The notes under the pieces were generated by a model that searched no databases, was not told the origin of the DNA, and saw nothing but the letters and a program-made list of their open reading frames with translations. DNA of 21,163 nucleotides from an uncultured Clostridia bacterium (GTDB lineage Bacteria > Bacillota > Clostridia > Christensenellales > Borkfalkiaceae), in contig CATZIC010000034.1 of NCBI GenBank assembly GCA_958419945.1, positions 1 to 21,163 of the forward strand, given 5' to 3'. How positions within the stretch are numbered: the first letter of the stretch is position 1; each line of letters opens with the position of its first letter. Both the position numbers and the translations under genes were made by a program. Positions 1 to 6,918 of this stretch are shown here, one piece after another.

Positions 1-15
1 TTTCAATAAAAAACT

Positions 16-873
16 ATGTTATTAGCAGATAATTGGAAGGACTACACGGTAATAGCCACGGGGGACGGATACAAACTCGAAAGGTGGAAGGACGTAACCC
101 TTCTCCGTCCCGATCCGCAGGTTATTTGGCGTTCCTCTAAAAACTTAATGGACTATGACGTCGACGCAAGATATCTAAGAAGCGATAAGGGCGGCGGAAA
201 GTGGGAGTATTTCAGAACTATCCCCGACGAATGGATTATAGGTTATAAAGACCTTAAATTCAAAGTAAAGCCCATGGGCTTCAAGCATACGGGACTATTT
301 CCGGAACAGGCGGCAAATTGGGACAAAATGACGGCGCTTATAAAATCCGCAAACAGGCCTATAAGCGTATTAAACCTATTCGCATATACCGGTGGCGCAA
401 CCTGCGCGCTTTTATCGGCGGGCGCTTCCTGTTGCCACGTTGACGCAAGTCGCGGAATGGTGGAAAGGGCGGGCGAAAACGTACGCCTTTCCGGCTTACA
501 GGATAAACCGGTAAGGTTCATAATCGACGATTGCGTTAAGTTCGTCAAAAGGGAAATCCGCCGCGGCCGCCGTTACGACGCTATCGTTATGGACCCACCC
601 AGTTACGGCAGGGGCCCTAACGGCGAAATGTGGAAGATAGAGGATCAGCTTTTCGACCTCGTAAACCTTTGTAAAGAGGTTTTGTCGGACAATCCTTTGT
701 TTTTCCTGATAAACAGTTACACAACCGGGCTTCAGCCGCAGGTACTCAACAATATTTTAACTTTGACGGTAAAAAAATCGCGTGGAAGAGTGGAATCCTA
801 CGAAGTCGGTCTGCCGACTTTGGAAGAGGTTTGCCTTCCTTGCGGTGCGGGAGGTATGTTCATAAATGAATGA
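16..873 (+). CDS. Class I SAM-dependent rRNA-type methyltransferase
   Basis: 285 aa. The protein looks like the catalytic part of the RlmI/RlmK-like family (Pfam Methyltrans_SAM). Those enzymes transfer a methyl group from S-adenosylmethionine to a base in large-subunit rRNA. Visible landmarks are the SAM-binding motif I, VLNLFAYTGG (residues 118-127), an acidic residue at the end of strand 2 (HVDAS) and the catalytic-loop motif DPPSYG (193-198). No N-terminal PUA domain precedes it, so it is shorter than E. coli RlmI (about 396 aa); such short forms are common in Firmicutes. The ATG at 16 is the first possible start because an in-frame stop lies at 7-9; its ribosome-binding site cannot be judged at the window edge. 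It overlaps the next gene by 8 nt, so the two are probably translated together. The target nucleotide is unknown. Confidence 0.85.
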   Translation: MLLADNWKDYTVIATGDGYKLERWKDVTLLRPDPQVIWRSSKNLMDYDVDARYLRSDKGGGKWEYFRTIPDEWIIGYKDLKFKVKPMGFKHTGLFPEQAANWDKMTALIKSANRPISVLNLFAYTGGATCALLSAGASCCHVDASRGMVERAGENVRLSGLQDKPVRFIIDDCVKFVKREIRRGRRYDAIVMDPPSYGRGPNGEMWKIEDQLFDLVNLCKEVLSDNPLFFLINSYTTGLQPQVLNNILTLTVKKSRGRVESYEVGLPTLEEVCLPCGAGGMFINE

Positions 874-1588
874 TTCCAAATACTTAAAGGACGGCTTGAC
901 CGTTTTATACGAAGACAACCATATTATAGTGGTTTTGAAACCGCAGAACATGCCTTGTTGCGAGGACGTAACGGGGGACTATGACATGCTTACCGCCATA
1001 AAGGACTACGTAAAAGTCAAAGAAAACAAGCCGGGCAACGTATACGTCGGCTTGGTTCACAGGCTTGACAGGGTAACGGGCGGCGTAATGGTGTACGCAA
1101 AAAGTTCCAAAGCGGCGTCAAGGCTCAGTGAACAAATGAGGGGCGGTGAATTTGAGAAAAAGTATCTTACCGTGGTCGTCGGAACACCTAAAGAGGACCG
1201 TGCGGTTTTAACCGATTACATGAAGAAAAACCCCGTAAACAATATGGTTTACGTCTGTCCGCCCACCGTAGAAGGCGCAAAACGCGCGGAACTTGAGTAC
1301 GTAACCGTCGGCAAAAAGGACGGGCTGTCCCTGCTTCTCGTAACCCTTCACACCGGTAGGACGCATCAAATTCGTGTTCAAATGGCGCATAACGGCACAC
1401 CCGTTTACGGCGATATGCGTTACGGCGGCGAAAAAGCGATAAAAGGGAAAATTGCGCTATGGTCCACTTCCTTGGGGCTTTTGCATCCCGTATCCAAGGA
1501 AAAAATGGTTTTCAAAATTCAACCGCCAATGGACGTTGCGCCTTGGAACAATTTCGATATAAACGACGATATCTTAATTTACGACTGA
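866..1588 (+). CDS. RluA-family pseudouridine synthase
   Basis: 240 aa. RluA-type enzymes convert specific uridines in rRNA or tRNA to pseudouridine. The active-site segment VHRLDRVTGGVMVYAK carries the catalytic aspartate at residue 68, with the usual HRLD preceding it. The later segment LHTGRTHQIRVQMAHNGTPVYGD matches the conserved RTHQIR(V)H-type core, here with Q in place of the second His. There is no N-terminal S4 RNA-binding domain, which places it with the short RluA/RluC-like proteins; the substrate cannot be told from sequence. The start lies inside the end of the methyltransferase gene (ATGAATGA at 866-873), which suggests translational coupling and a shared RNA-modification operon. 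No clear terminator follows. Confidence 0.88.
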   Translation: MNDSKYLKDGLTVLYEDNHIIVVLKPQNMPCCEDVTGDYDMLTAIKDYVKVKENKPGNVYVGLVHRLDRVTGGVMVYAKSSKAASRLSEQMRGGEFEKKYLTVVVGTPKEDRAVLTDYMKKNPVNNMVYVCPPTVEGAKRAELEYVTVGKKDGLSLLLVTLHTGRTHQIRVQMAHNGTPVYGDMRYGGEKAIKGKIALWSTSLGLLHPVSKEKMVFKIQPPMDVAPWNNFDINDDILIYD

Positions 1589-1665
1589 TTACCCCGATTT
1601 TGGGTGAAAACCAGGTTATTTTCCCGTTTATAATATAAAAAATACGATTATTACTTAATAATGGT

Positions 1666-1694
1666 TTGACAAAACCCGCTTTCAAGTGTAAAAT
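1666..1694 (+). promoter_or_regulatory. Sigma-A type promoter
   Basis: TTGACA at 1666-1671 and TAAAAT at 1689-1694 with a 17-nt spacer. Transcription would begin near 1701, giving a leader of about 75 nt for the gene at 1775. The -35 is a full consensus match and the -10 matches 5 of 6, so this should be a strong constitutive promoter. Confidence 0.75.
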
Positions 1695-1718
1695 AGAATA
1701 GATTTACAGAATGTAAAG

Positions 1719-1753
1719 TGGCGCCATGTGCCGTTTAGTGGCACTATTCGCCA
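1719..1753 (+). promoter_or_regulatory. Two-tier hairpin in a 5' leader
   Basis: TGGCG (1719-1723) pairs with CGCCA (1749-1753) and GTGCC (1728-1732) with GGCAC (1740-1744). They are separated by a 4x4 internal loop and capped by a 7-nt loop. The structure lies in the transcript from the 1666-1694 promoter and ends 5 nt before the AGGAG ribosome-binding site (1759-1763). It has no U-tract, so it is not a terminator. It may stabilise the mRNA or be a protein-binding site. Confidence 0.5.
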
Positions 1754-1774
1754 TCTATAGGAGTTATATTTCAA

Positions 1775-3103
1775 ATGAAACGTAATTTATTACTTGCAAC
1801 CGTAATCACATTTTGTTTAACAGTGTTGCTTTCGGCATTTTCAGTCGGACTGACGACGGCTCAGGCTGCCGGCGTTACGCTCAAAAAAGTCAGCGCTTTC
1901 GAATACGAAGTTTCCTACCTCGTTAAAGAGGCGGGCTTAACTTACGATAATGAAACCACCGTTACCGTAAACGACGTAGCTTTGGTTAAACCTTCCACAG
2001 AGGAAGGCGGCACCACCGAAGAAGCTCAAACTGCCGCTTCTTTCAGAACCACCGACGGCAAGAAGGTTGAATTCCTTGCAAAAGCCACCTATACTTTAAA
2101 GGTTACGAAGGGCGAAACCACAAACGAATTTACCGTTAACACCACAACCCTTCCTACCAAGGAAAGTTTAAAATATTCTTATACAGAAGAGGATTTGACA
2201 GCCTATAAGGAAGCGGTTACGTCCGCTACCACCGTTACCGACGAGGATAACGAAGGCGGCCGTCCCATCCGTGTTGACGACGACTTTGAAGTTCCTTCCG
2301 TATCTTCTTTGGTTAAAGACGATTATTTTGACGTGGAAAACTTAACGGGTACCCTTTATTATTGCTTGCCCGACAGCACCACTTATTCCTCTAAATCCGT
2401 AAGCGACCTCGATGCGGTTAGATTTGAAGTAACCAAAGTCGGTTCTTATAGTTTCTATCTTCTTTTAAAGAACACCTTCCAAAGCATGACCACTACCGAC
2501 CTCGTTTTGGGTAACGGCGGTTGGTATGAAAAGGATGCCGACGGCAACCCCACAGGCGAAGTTATCGTTCCCGTATTTACTTTTACGGTTGGCGCATCAT
2601 CAAGCCCCAAGGTAACCGTAGGTGCTTCCGAAAAGGCTTACCAGGGTCTTGAATACAAGGTTGACAGCTTCAATATCGTTGCTTCCGACTATAACACCGA
2701 ATACACTTTATACTATAGTGAACAAAAGATCGGTGCGGAAAAGATTACGCAGTACGACAAGGATTTCCTTGAAGGACTCGGAATGAAGCAGGTTACCAAA
2801 GAAAACGATTTCGAAGAATCCAATCTTTTCAACTCCTCCTCCAAGACCTTTACACCGACCAAGAAAGGTTATTATTACGTAGTACTTCACGTAGTTGACT
2901 TTGCAAACCAGCATACCACGGTAATTTCCCGTGCGATAGACGCAAACGGCGAACTTATGCAGGTTAAGTACGAAACACAGTTCTTCAAATATAACTGGGT
3001 ATCGGTTGTACTTTTATCGGTTGCGGCACTTTGCCTCATTGCGATAATAATTCTTCTCTGCGTTAAACCCAAACAGCAGGAAACCCTTTCGACAAAAGAA
3101 TAA
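1775..3103 (+). CDS. Secreted, C-terminally membrane-anchored protein of unknown function
   Basis: 442 aa. An N-terminal signal peptide is clear: MKRN, a hydrophobic stretch and an A-x-A type cleavage region (TAQAAG) near residue 31. A single hydrophobic helix at about 408-430, followed by the positively charged KPKQQ tail, should anchor the C-terminus with the bulk of the protein outside the cell. The middle is rich in Thr, Val, Tyr and acidic residues, in a pattern suggesting beta-sandwich (Ig-like) domains, but no named family was recognised. There is no LPxTG sorting signal. AGGAG at 1759-1763 precedes the ATG by 11 nt. It has its own promoter, an unusual leader hairpin and a following hairpin at 3125-3146. 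The next gene encodes a polytopic membrane protein, but a functional link is only a guess. Confidence 0.75.
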   Translation: MKRNLLLATVITFCLTVLLSAFSVGLTTAQAAGVTLKKVSAFEYEVSYLVKEAGLTYDNETTVTVNDVALVKPSTEEGGTTEEAQTAASFRTTDGKKVEFLAKATYTLKVTKGETTNEFTVNTTTLPTKESLKYSYTEEDLTAYKEAVTSATTVTDEDNEGGRPIRVDDDFEVPSVSSLVKDDYFDVENLTGTLYYCLPDSTTYSSKSVSDLDAVRFEVTKVGSYSFYLLLKNTFQSMTTTDLVLGNGGWYEKDADGNPTGEVIVPVFTFTVGASSSPKVTVGASEKAYQGLEYKVDSFNIVASDYNTEYTLYYSEQKIGAEKITQYDKDFLEGLGMKQVTKENDFEESNLFNSSSKTFTPTKKGYYYVVLHVVDFANQHTTVISRAIDANGELMQVKYETQFFKYNWVSVVLLSVAALCLIAIIILLCVKPKQQETLSTKE

Positions 3104-3124
3104 TTTCGGGCATTTACCCGTACG

Positions 3125-3146
3125 CAGGGTTCGTTTTCGAACCCTG
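3125..3146 (+). terminator. Probable intrinsic terminator
   Basis: A perfect 9-bp stem, CAGGGTTCG/CGAACCCTG, with a TTTT loop follows the stop of the secreted-protein gene by about 20 nt. The downstream tract is T-rich (tattcatttatt) but not a clean U-run, so termination may be partial and the membrane-protein gene at 3207 may be read through. Confidence 0.5.
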
Positions 3147-3206
3147 TATTCATTTATTATAGGACTTTATAATCGAAGTAACTTAAAACAGCCTAACAGG
3201 TGAAAT

Positions 3207-4151
3207 ATGCTAATTAAAAATTCTTTAAGACTTCTTATAAACAATCTTAACGTCGTGTTTAAAGCGATGTTATATAGTTTGGTAGTAGTGTTTTTAACCT
3301 ATCTGCTTCTTACCGTATTTTTCTCGGATATCGTCAATAAATTATCCCAAAATGCGGAATTTCAAAAGCTTACGGAAAGCCTTAAAGCACTTTGGAATGC
3401 TTTTATAACAGGGGATTTAAGACCGTCTATTGACCTTGTTTCCTGTTTTGAAGAGTTCATGGAAGCGATCAGGGTAAACCTTTCCAATTATATATGGTCG
3501 CTATTGGGGCTTTTAATCGGCGTTTATCTATTGACGGTTATAAACAACGTTTGCGCCCACACGCTTACCTATATGATGAATGCGAGAATGTCCACTTACG
3601 AAAAGAAGGGCTTTTTCGTAACCCTTATTTCCAATCTTAAAAGCACCCTACCTTTTGAAGCCTGGTTTTCACTACTCTCGATACTTGGGGTACTTGTAAG
3701 CATTTCGCTTGCGCTACTGTTTGTCGTGTACACCTTTACCCGCATTTATCTTTTGTCGGTAATAATCGGCGTGTGGATTTTTATCACGGTCTTTTCCCTC
3801 TATTTATCCTTAACGTCGCTCTTTAGGCCTTTGCACGTAAACAATACGCCTTATTCCGAACTTTTCAAAAACAGGTTCACGGCAGGCACTTTCGGGCAGG
3901 TTTTCGGCTCTTTTGCTTTTTCTCTCGTAGCATTTATGGCGCTTAACGTAATGACCTTTATCACAACGCTGGGCGCCGGTATGGTAATGTCCGTACCGCT
4001 TACCCAAATTTTCTTCGTTTTATTGCAACTTGTTTTGCTGTATTCGTTAGACGGTAAAAAATATTACGTTGACTATGAAACCATCGAAACCCCGAACAAG
4101 ATAAAACAGGATTCAGAAAATGCGGACTTTTTAAAAGACGTCGAAGTTTAA
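3207..4151 (+). CDS. Polytopic membrane protein of unknown function
   Basis: 314 aa. The sequence alternates long hydrophobic segments with short polar loops. Likely membrane helices lie near residues 18-40, 93-117, 148-178, 180-206, 228-256 and 258-276. The first hydrophilic part (about 41-92) is amphipathic and could be a periplasm-side or re-entrant segment. The C-terminus is charged and cytoplasmic in a simple topology. No transport or enzyme motif was recognised. The start is supported by AGGTGA (3198-3203), 3 nt before the ATG. It is the last gene before the bidirectional terminator at 4287-4320. Because it follows the anchored extracellular protein in the same orientation, the two could act together, but nothing in the sequence shows this. 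Confidence 0.7.
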   Translation: MLIKNSLRLLINNLNVVFKAMLYSLVVVFLTYLLLTVFFSDIVNKLSQNAEFQKLTESLKALWNAFITGDLRPSIDLVSCFEEFMEAIRVNLSNYIWSLLGLLIGVYLLTVINNVCAHTLTYMMNARMSTYEKKGFFVTLISNLKSTLPFEAWFSLLSILGVLVSISLALLFVVYTFTRIYLLSVIIGVWIFITVFSLYLSLTSLFRPLHVNNTPYSELFKNRFTAGTFGQVFGSFAFSLVAFMALNVMTFITTLGAGMVMSVPLTQIFFVLLQLVLLYSLDGKKYYVDYETIETPNKIKQDSENADFLKDVEV

Positions 4152-4204
4152 TTTATTTCCTTATTTAATTACGCATTGAATTCCGCCGTCGTTTATCCAT
4201 CCAC

Positions 4205-4245
4205 CGTCATTGCGAGGAGCGATAGCTCCGTGGCAATCCAGACAC
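4205..4245. repeat. Dispersed palindromic repeat, TCATTGCGAGGAGC type, copy 1
   Basis: The unit starts CGTCATTGCGAGGAGC and ends GGCAATCCAGACAC. It folds as nested inverted repeats: ATTGC (4209-4213) with GCAAT (4233-4237), enclosing GGAGC (4216-4220) with GCTCC (4225-4229) and a GATA loop. A second copy of the same element is at 11859-11898. Both lie between genes. Short palindromes of this family are widespread in bacterial genomes, which is background knowledge rather than something shown here. Confidence 0.75.
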
Positions 4246-4286
4246 TAAGGCGAATACGCTCGTAGTATGATTTACATCACGGCAAT

Positions 4287-4320
4287 AAAAAAATAACGGC
4301 GTGAATGCCGTTATTTTTTT
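4287..4320. terminator. Bidirectional intrinsic terminator
   Basis: A 14-nt arm of seven A then TAACGGC (4287-4300) pairs perfectly with GCCGTTA and seven T (4307-4320) around a 6-nt loop. It has a U-tract on either strand. It lies between converging genes, the membrane protein (+, ends 4151) and the TSCPD gene (-, ends 4350), and should stop transcription from both. Confidence 0.9.
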
Positions 4321-4349
4321 ACTCTAAATTTTAAAAAGATTTAATAAAA

Positions 4350-4616
4350 TTATTCTTCGCTTGCAGGGTTTTCCTGTTTCCTTTTATATTCGATAAGGGC
4401 TGTAGCAAGTTGGTCGGGACAGGAGGTGTTACCTTTGCATTTAATGCCTTTAAGTGTGGCAATAACCTCGTCGATATCACGACCTTCCACAAGTTTTGCA
4501 ATACCTTGAAGGTTACCCAGGCATCCGCCTATAAACTTAACGTCCGTAACCTTATTGTCAACCACGTCAAATATAATTTGTCTGGAACAAGTTCCTCTTG
4601 TTGCATAAGTCAGCAT
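4350..4616 (-). CDS. TSCPD-domain protein
   Basis: 88 aa, the usual size for stand-alone TSCPD proteins (TIGR03905-like). The family name comes from the conserved segment TSCPDQL, present here near residue 64. Other conserved cysteines are Cys10 (GTCSRQI), Cys32 (GGCLGN) and Cys60 (IKCKGN). The glycine-rich GGCLGNLQGI turn is also typical. The same domain occurs at the C-terminus of some B12-dependent ribonucleotide reductases; the role of the free-standing form is not known, and the cysteines suggest metal binding or redox activity. AGGAG (minus strand, plus coordinates 4626-4630) precedes the ATG. It is the last gene of a three-gene minus-strand group and is followed by the terminator at 4287-4320. 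Confidence 0.85.
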   Translation of the reverse strand: MLTYATRGTCSRQIIFDVVDNKVTDVKFIGGCLGNLQGIAKLVEGRDIDEVIATLKGIKCKGNTSCPDQLATALIEYKRKQENPASEE

Positions 4617-4681
4617 AATTTATTGCTCCTTTGTAAATTTTATATAGATTTACGCCTAACATTTTATATAATAATGAAGCG

Positions 4682-5209
4682 TTAATCGACAAGATTTTCA
4701 TAAATGGAAGAAAATAATCCTTCCGCTTTATCGGGCCATTTTTTGTAAATGTTTTTGGCAATCTGCCTTGTCGGCACGATAAATTTAAGTTCTAATTGGG
4801 TGCCCGCAATTTCTATTATCTTCAAAAACACGGTGTAAGTACCGTCCTTATTCATATAATAGTCGGCTATGTATTCCTGTTTACGGCGGTATTTCAGCCT
4901 GTTAGCCCTTACGAAGAAAACGATGTTTTCTCTTAAAGACTTCGGAATATTCACGTAAAAGTCGGCTAAGCAAACCCTTCCTTTCGGGGTAATACTGTAA
5001 AAGGGCTGTGCCCCGCCCGAAGAAATCTCGTAAATAAACTGATCGTCTATAAGGTGGGAAAGGGTAAGTTTGCAGTCCATAAAACTTATCCAATCGTTTT
5101 CCTGACAGCAAACTTCTTCTATCGTAGCGGAAGACAAAGGAATTTCCATTTTGTCGAAAACGAACAATAATATTAATTTGTTAATAAAGTTATTGCCCTT
5201 AACCGGCAT
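4682..5209 (-). CDS. DUF4364 family protein (winged-helix-like)
   Basis: 175 aa from the ATG at 5209. The pattern INKLILLFVFDKMEIPLS, then a helix-turn-helix-like stretch and YSITPKGRVCLADF, matches DUF4364, a Clostridia-restricted family whose N-terminal half resembles a winged-helix DNA-binding domain. The C-terminal half (about 100-175) is mixed alpha/beta. Function is unknown; a regulatory role is inferred from the fold only. An in-frame GTG at 5218 would add three residues, but the purine-rich GAGGCGGTGG sits right on top of it and at sensible spacing from the ATG at 5209, so the ATG is preferred. It lies 65 nt after the HPr-like gene and 65 nt before the TSCPD gene, probably in one transcript. 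Confidence 0.75.
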   Translation of the reverse strand: MPVKGNNFINKLILLFVFDKMEIPLSSATIEEVCCQENDWISFMDCKLTLSHLIDDQFIYEISSGGAQPFYSITPKGRVCLADFYVNIPKSLRENIVFFVRANRLKYRRKQEYIADYYMNKDGTYTVFLKIIEIAGTQLELKFIVPTRQIAKNIYKKWPDKAEGLFSSIYENLVD

Positions 5210-5274
5210 AATTGCCACCGCCTCGTTATTTAAAAAGTTAAAGCCTTTCCTTATATAATAAATCTAAGTAAAAA

Positions 5275-5502
5275 TTACACCGAAAACACGGTAAGTTCTT
5301 CTATTAAAGTATCGCAATCGGAAGAATGTATCTCAACGTCTAACGGCCTTTTAAGATTAAGACTAAAAAGTCCTAATATGGATTTAGCGTCCACAAGATA
5401 GGAATCCGACCTTAAAAAGATATCGTAAGGATATTTTTGAACGATTTGTTCGAAATTTTTTACGTCGTCTGCACAGGTTAATTGAATTCTTAATGCTTTC
5501 AT
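5275..5502 (-). CDS. HPr/Crh-like protein without the catalytic histidine
   Basis: 75 aa from the ATG at 5502. The segment VDAKSILGLFSLNLKRPLDV aligns with the conserved HPr region around regulatory Ser46 (compare AKSIMGLMSL in Crh), with Ser41 here at that position. The region that should carry His15 of the phosphotransferase carrier reads LTCADDVKNF and has no histidine, so phosphoenolpyruvate-dependent phosphotransfer is unlikely. Crh of Bacillus, a carbon-catabolite co-regulator, also lacks the His and keeps the Ser. A longer reading frame extends upstream to 5619, but the promoter at 5539-5567 lies inside that extension and would start transcription near 5533, which decides for 5502. The only SD-like motif, AGGA, is rather far upstream (about 15 nt). 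It is probably the first gene of a group with DUF4364 and TSCPD genes. Confidence 0.7.
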   Translation of the reverse strand: MKALRIQLTCADDVKNFEQIVQKYPYDIFLRSDSYLVDAKSILGLFSLNLKRPLDVEIHSSDCDTLIEELTVFSV

Positions 5503-5538
5503 AAAAAACAGATTAAATCCTAAAAATAAATCATCTCT

Positions 5539-5567
5539 ATTATACATAAATTCCATAAAAAAATCAA
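5539..5567 (-). promoter_or_regulatory. Sigma-A type promoter for the HPr-like operon
   Basis: On the minus strand TTGATT (5567-5562) and a perfect TATAAT (5544-5539) are separated by 17 nt. Transcription would start near 5533, about 30 nt before the HPr-like ATG. It is divergent from the plus-strand promoter at 5585-5613, with only 17 bp between the two -35 boxes. Confidence 0.7.
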
Positions 5568-5584
5568 CAGAATTGTAAAATAAT

Positions 5585-5613
5585 TTGTAAACAACAAAAA
5601 ATTGTGTTACAAT
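5585..5613 (+). promoter_or_regulatory. Extended -10 promoter for the 5686 gene
   Basis: TTGTAA (5585-5590), 17-nt spacer, TACAAT (5608-5613), with the extended -10 element TGT directly before (5605-5607). Transcription would begin near 5620, giving a leader of about 65 nt. An inverted repeat ATTGTAA (5572-5578)/TTACAAT (5607-5613) brackets the -35 and spacer and overlaps the -10, and could be an operator. Confidence 0.65.
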
Positions 5614-5685
5614 AATCACGTAAGCACAACAGGTAGTGTTAAGCGGTAATAAAAATTTGCCATAAACGCCTTATCGGGGGAGAAA

Positions 5686-6432
5686 ATGCAGACCAAACTA
5701 AAGTCAATCGAAAACTTCAAAAAATATATGGATGATCTTATTTCGTCAAATTACGTTTTGTCGGAAAAAAAGTTAACCGACCTTATGCGTTCCATTTCAA
5801 CTTCCAAACTTTTCTTTACTTTGTTTGAGTATTGTACCGAGGATTTTGATTATGAAGCGGCGTTTTCACAGGCCTTTATTCCCGGGGACGGTTACGGAAA
5901 CGGCAAATTTGTTCTTCCCAGGGACGCGAAAGTTCAGATTGCGTTGATTTTTTCCCTTTTGTTTCAGATAAACGCAAAGGAAATGGATTTTTTGAATCTT
6001 TTGGAAAAATACTTTTTCGTAAACAGTTATAACGAAAGTTACCGCAATTTTGCCATGCAGGTTCTACTTCCTTTCCGTTCCGAAGTTTTACGTGCGGTCG
6101 AGGCTATGGCAGAGGACGATTCCGTTCCGTTAAAGGCCCCCGTCGTTAAACCCATCGAAACAAAAACAATCAAGGACGAAGACGCAAAAACCGTCATAAA
6201 ACTTCTTGACGAATCCCGTTCCATTATCCTCCAATACAAAATCGAACCCAACCAAAAGGCGGAAATCGTCGACCTTTACCAAAATTTCAAGGACGCCCTT
6301 TTTGACGGCGACGGCGAAAAAATCCGTATAGCCTATCTCGGCTACAAATACGCAACCCTTTTCCATAGAAAACTAGACGGAACGCTATGGAAGATAGAAA
6401 GCATATTAAAAAAGAACGGAATCCTTCGCTAA
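5686..6432 (+). CDS. Conserved-looking helical protein of unknown function
   Basis: 248 aa with no signal peptide and no clear membrane segment, so probably cytoplasmic. Composition and spacing of hydrophobic residues suggest a mostly alpha-helical protein in two parts: residues 1-140, and a charged C-terminal helical part from about 160, joined by a proline- and lysine-rich linker (VPLKAPVVKPIETKTIKDED). No catalytic or binding motif was recognised. A strong GGGGGAG lies 5-11 nt before the ATG, and the gene has its own extended -10 promoter (5585-5613) that diverges from the HPr-like operon. It ends 14 nt from the convergent DUF1294-like gene with no terminator between. Shared control with the HPr-like operon is possible because of the back-to-back promoters. 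Confidence 0.7.
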   Translation: MQTKLKSIENFKKYMDDLISSNYVLSEKKLTDLMRSISTSKLFFTLFEYCTEDFDYEAAFSQAFIPGDGYGNGKFVLPRDAKVQIALIFSLLFQINAKEMDFLNLLEKYFFVNSYNESYRNFAMQVLLPFRSEVLRAVEAMAEDDSVPLKAPVVKPIETKTIKDEDAKTVIKLLDESRSIILQYKIEPNQKAEIVDLYQNFKDALFDGDGEKIRIAYLGYKYATLFHRKLDGTLWKIESILKKNGILR

Positions 6433-6446
6433 ATAGAGAAAGGAGT

Positions 6447-6776
6447 TTACAGCATTACGCTGATTACGCCTAAATATTGATCCTGAATAAAGCCGAAATT
6501 ATTAGTGTACAGTTCCCAGATAATAAAAGCGTTAAGTACGACTATAACCGGCAAAAAGACCATAAGTATAAGGCTGTCTAAGCGGTATTTATATATGAAC
6601 ATTGCGATATAGCAGCCCAGCGCCCCGCCTAAAAGGGCCGCGATAAGTAACTTACTGTTATTAGGTCTGCACTCGCTGTTTTCCTCGTCGTTTTTTCTGA
6701 TATATACGAGGATAAATCCGTAAGCATTGACGGCAAGTATATAAACAAGGAACACTATTTGTATAAAGATAAGCAT
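6447..6776 (-). CDS. DUF1294-like small membrane protein
   Basis: 109 aa with three to four hydrophobic helices (about 3-27, 43-62, 69-88 and a weaker C-terminal one). The core NSKLLIAALLGGALGCYIAMFIYKYR fits the DUF1294 pattern, in which a leucine-rich segment is followed by LGGxxG and then a His-Lys pair; here a Tyr-Lys-Tyr replaces the usual HK. Such proteins are small inner-membrane proteins of unknown role. No convincing Shine-Dalgarno sequence precedes the ATG at 6776 (upstream minus-strand sequence is AT-rich), so translation may be weak or the transcript may start very close to the ATG. It converges with the 5686-6432 gene at a 14-nt gap. Confidence 0.65.
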   Translation of the reverse strand: MLIFIQIVFLVYILAVNAYGFILVYIRKNDEENSECRPNNSKLLIAALLGGALGCYIAMFIYKYRLDSLILMVFLPVIVVLNAFIIWELYTNNFGFIQDQYLGVISVML

Positions 6777-6870
6777 AATTTTATTATGCCGATAAAACGC
6801 AATATTATTTCGTAAGACCCAAAAAAGTGCCCAAATAAGCCTGTTATCGACAGTTTTATGGCTAAATCGA

Positions 6871-6899
6871 TTGCTAAATAGACAGTAATGTGTTAAAAT
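6871..6899 (+). promoter_or_regulatory. Extended -10 promoter of nrdR
   Basis: TTGCTA (6871-6876), 17-nt spacer, TAAAAT (6894-6899), with TGT (6891-6893) immediately before the -10. The leader would be short: the ribosome-binding site AGAGGA is at 6907-6912. Confidence 0.6.
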
Positions 6900-6918
6900 A
6901 TACTATAGAGGATAAACT

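Noticed and set aside
4410..4685. 91-codon plus-strand frame opposite the TSCPD gene
   Set aside because: Antisense shadow of a gene with a recognised family signature, ribosome-binding site and terminator.
5503..5619. N-terminal extension of the HPr-like protein
   Set aside because: The promoter for the gene lies within it, and the extension is hydrophobic, AT-driven sequence not found in HPr proteins.
6894..6918. NrdR box at the nrdR promoter
   Set aside because: The AT-rich stretch near the -10 has only loose similarity to the NrdR box and no second box at the usual spacing.
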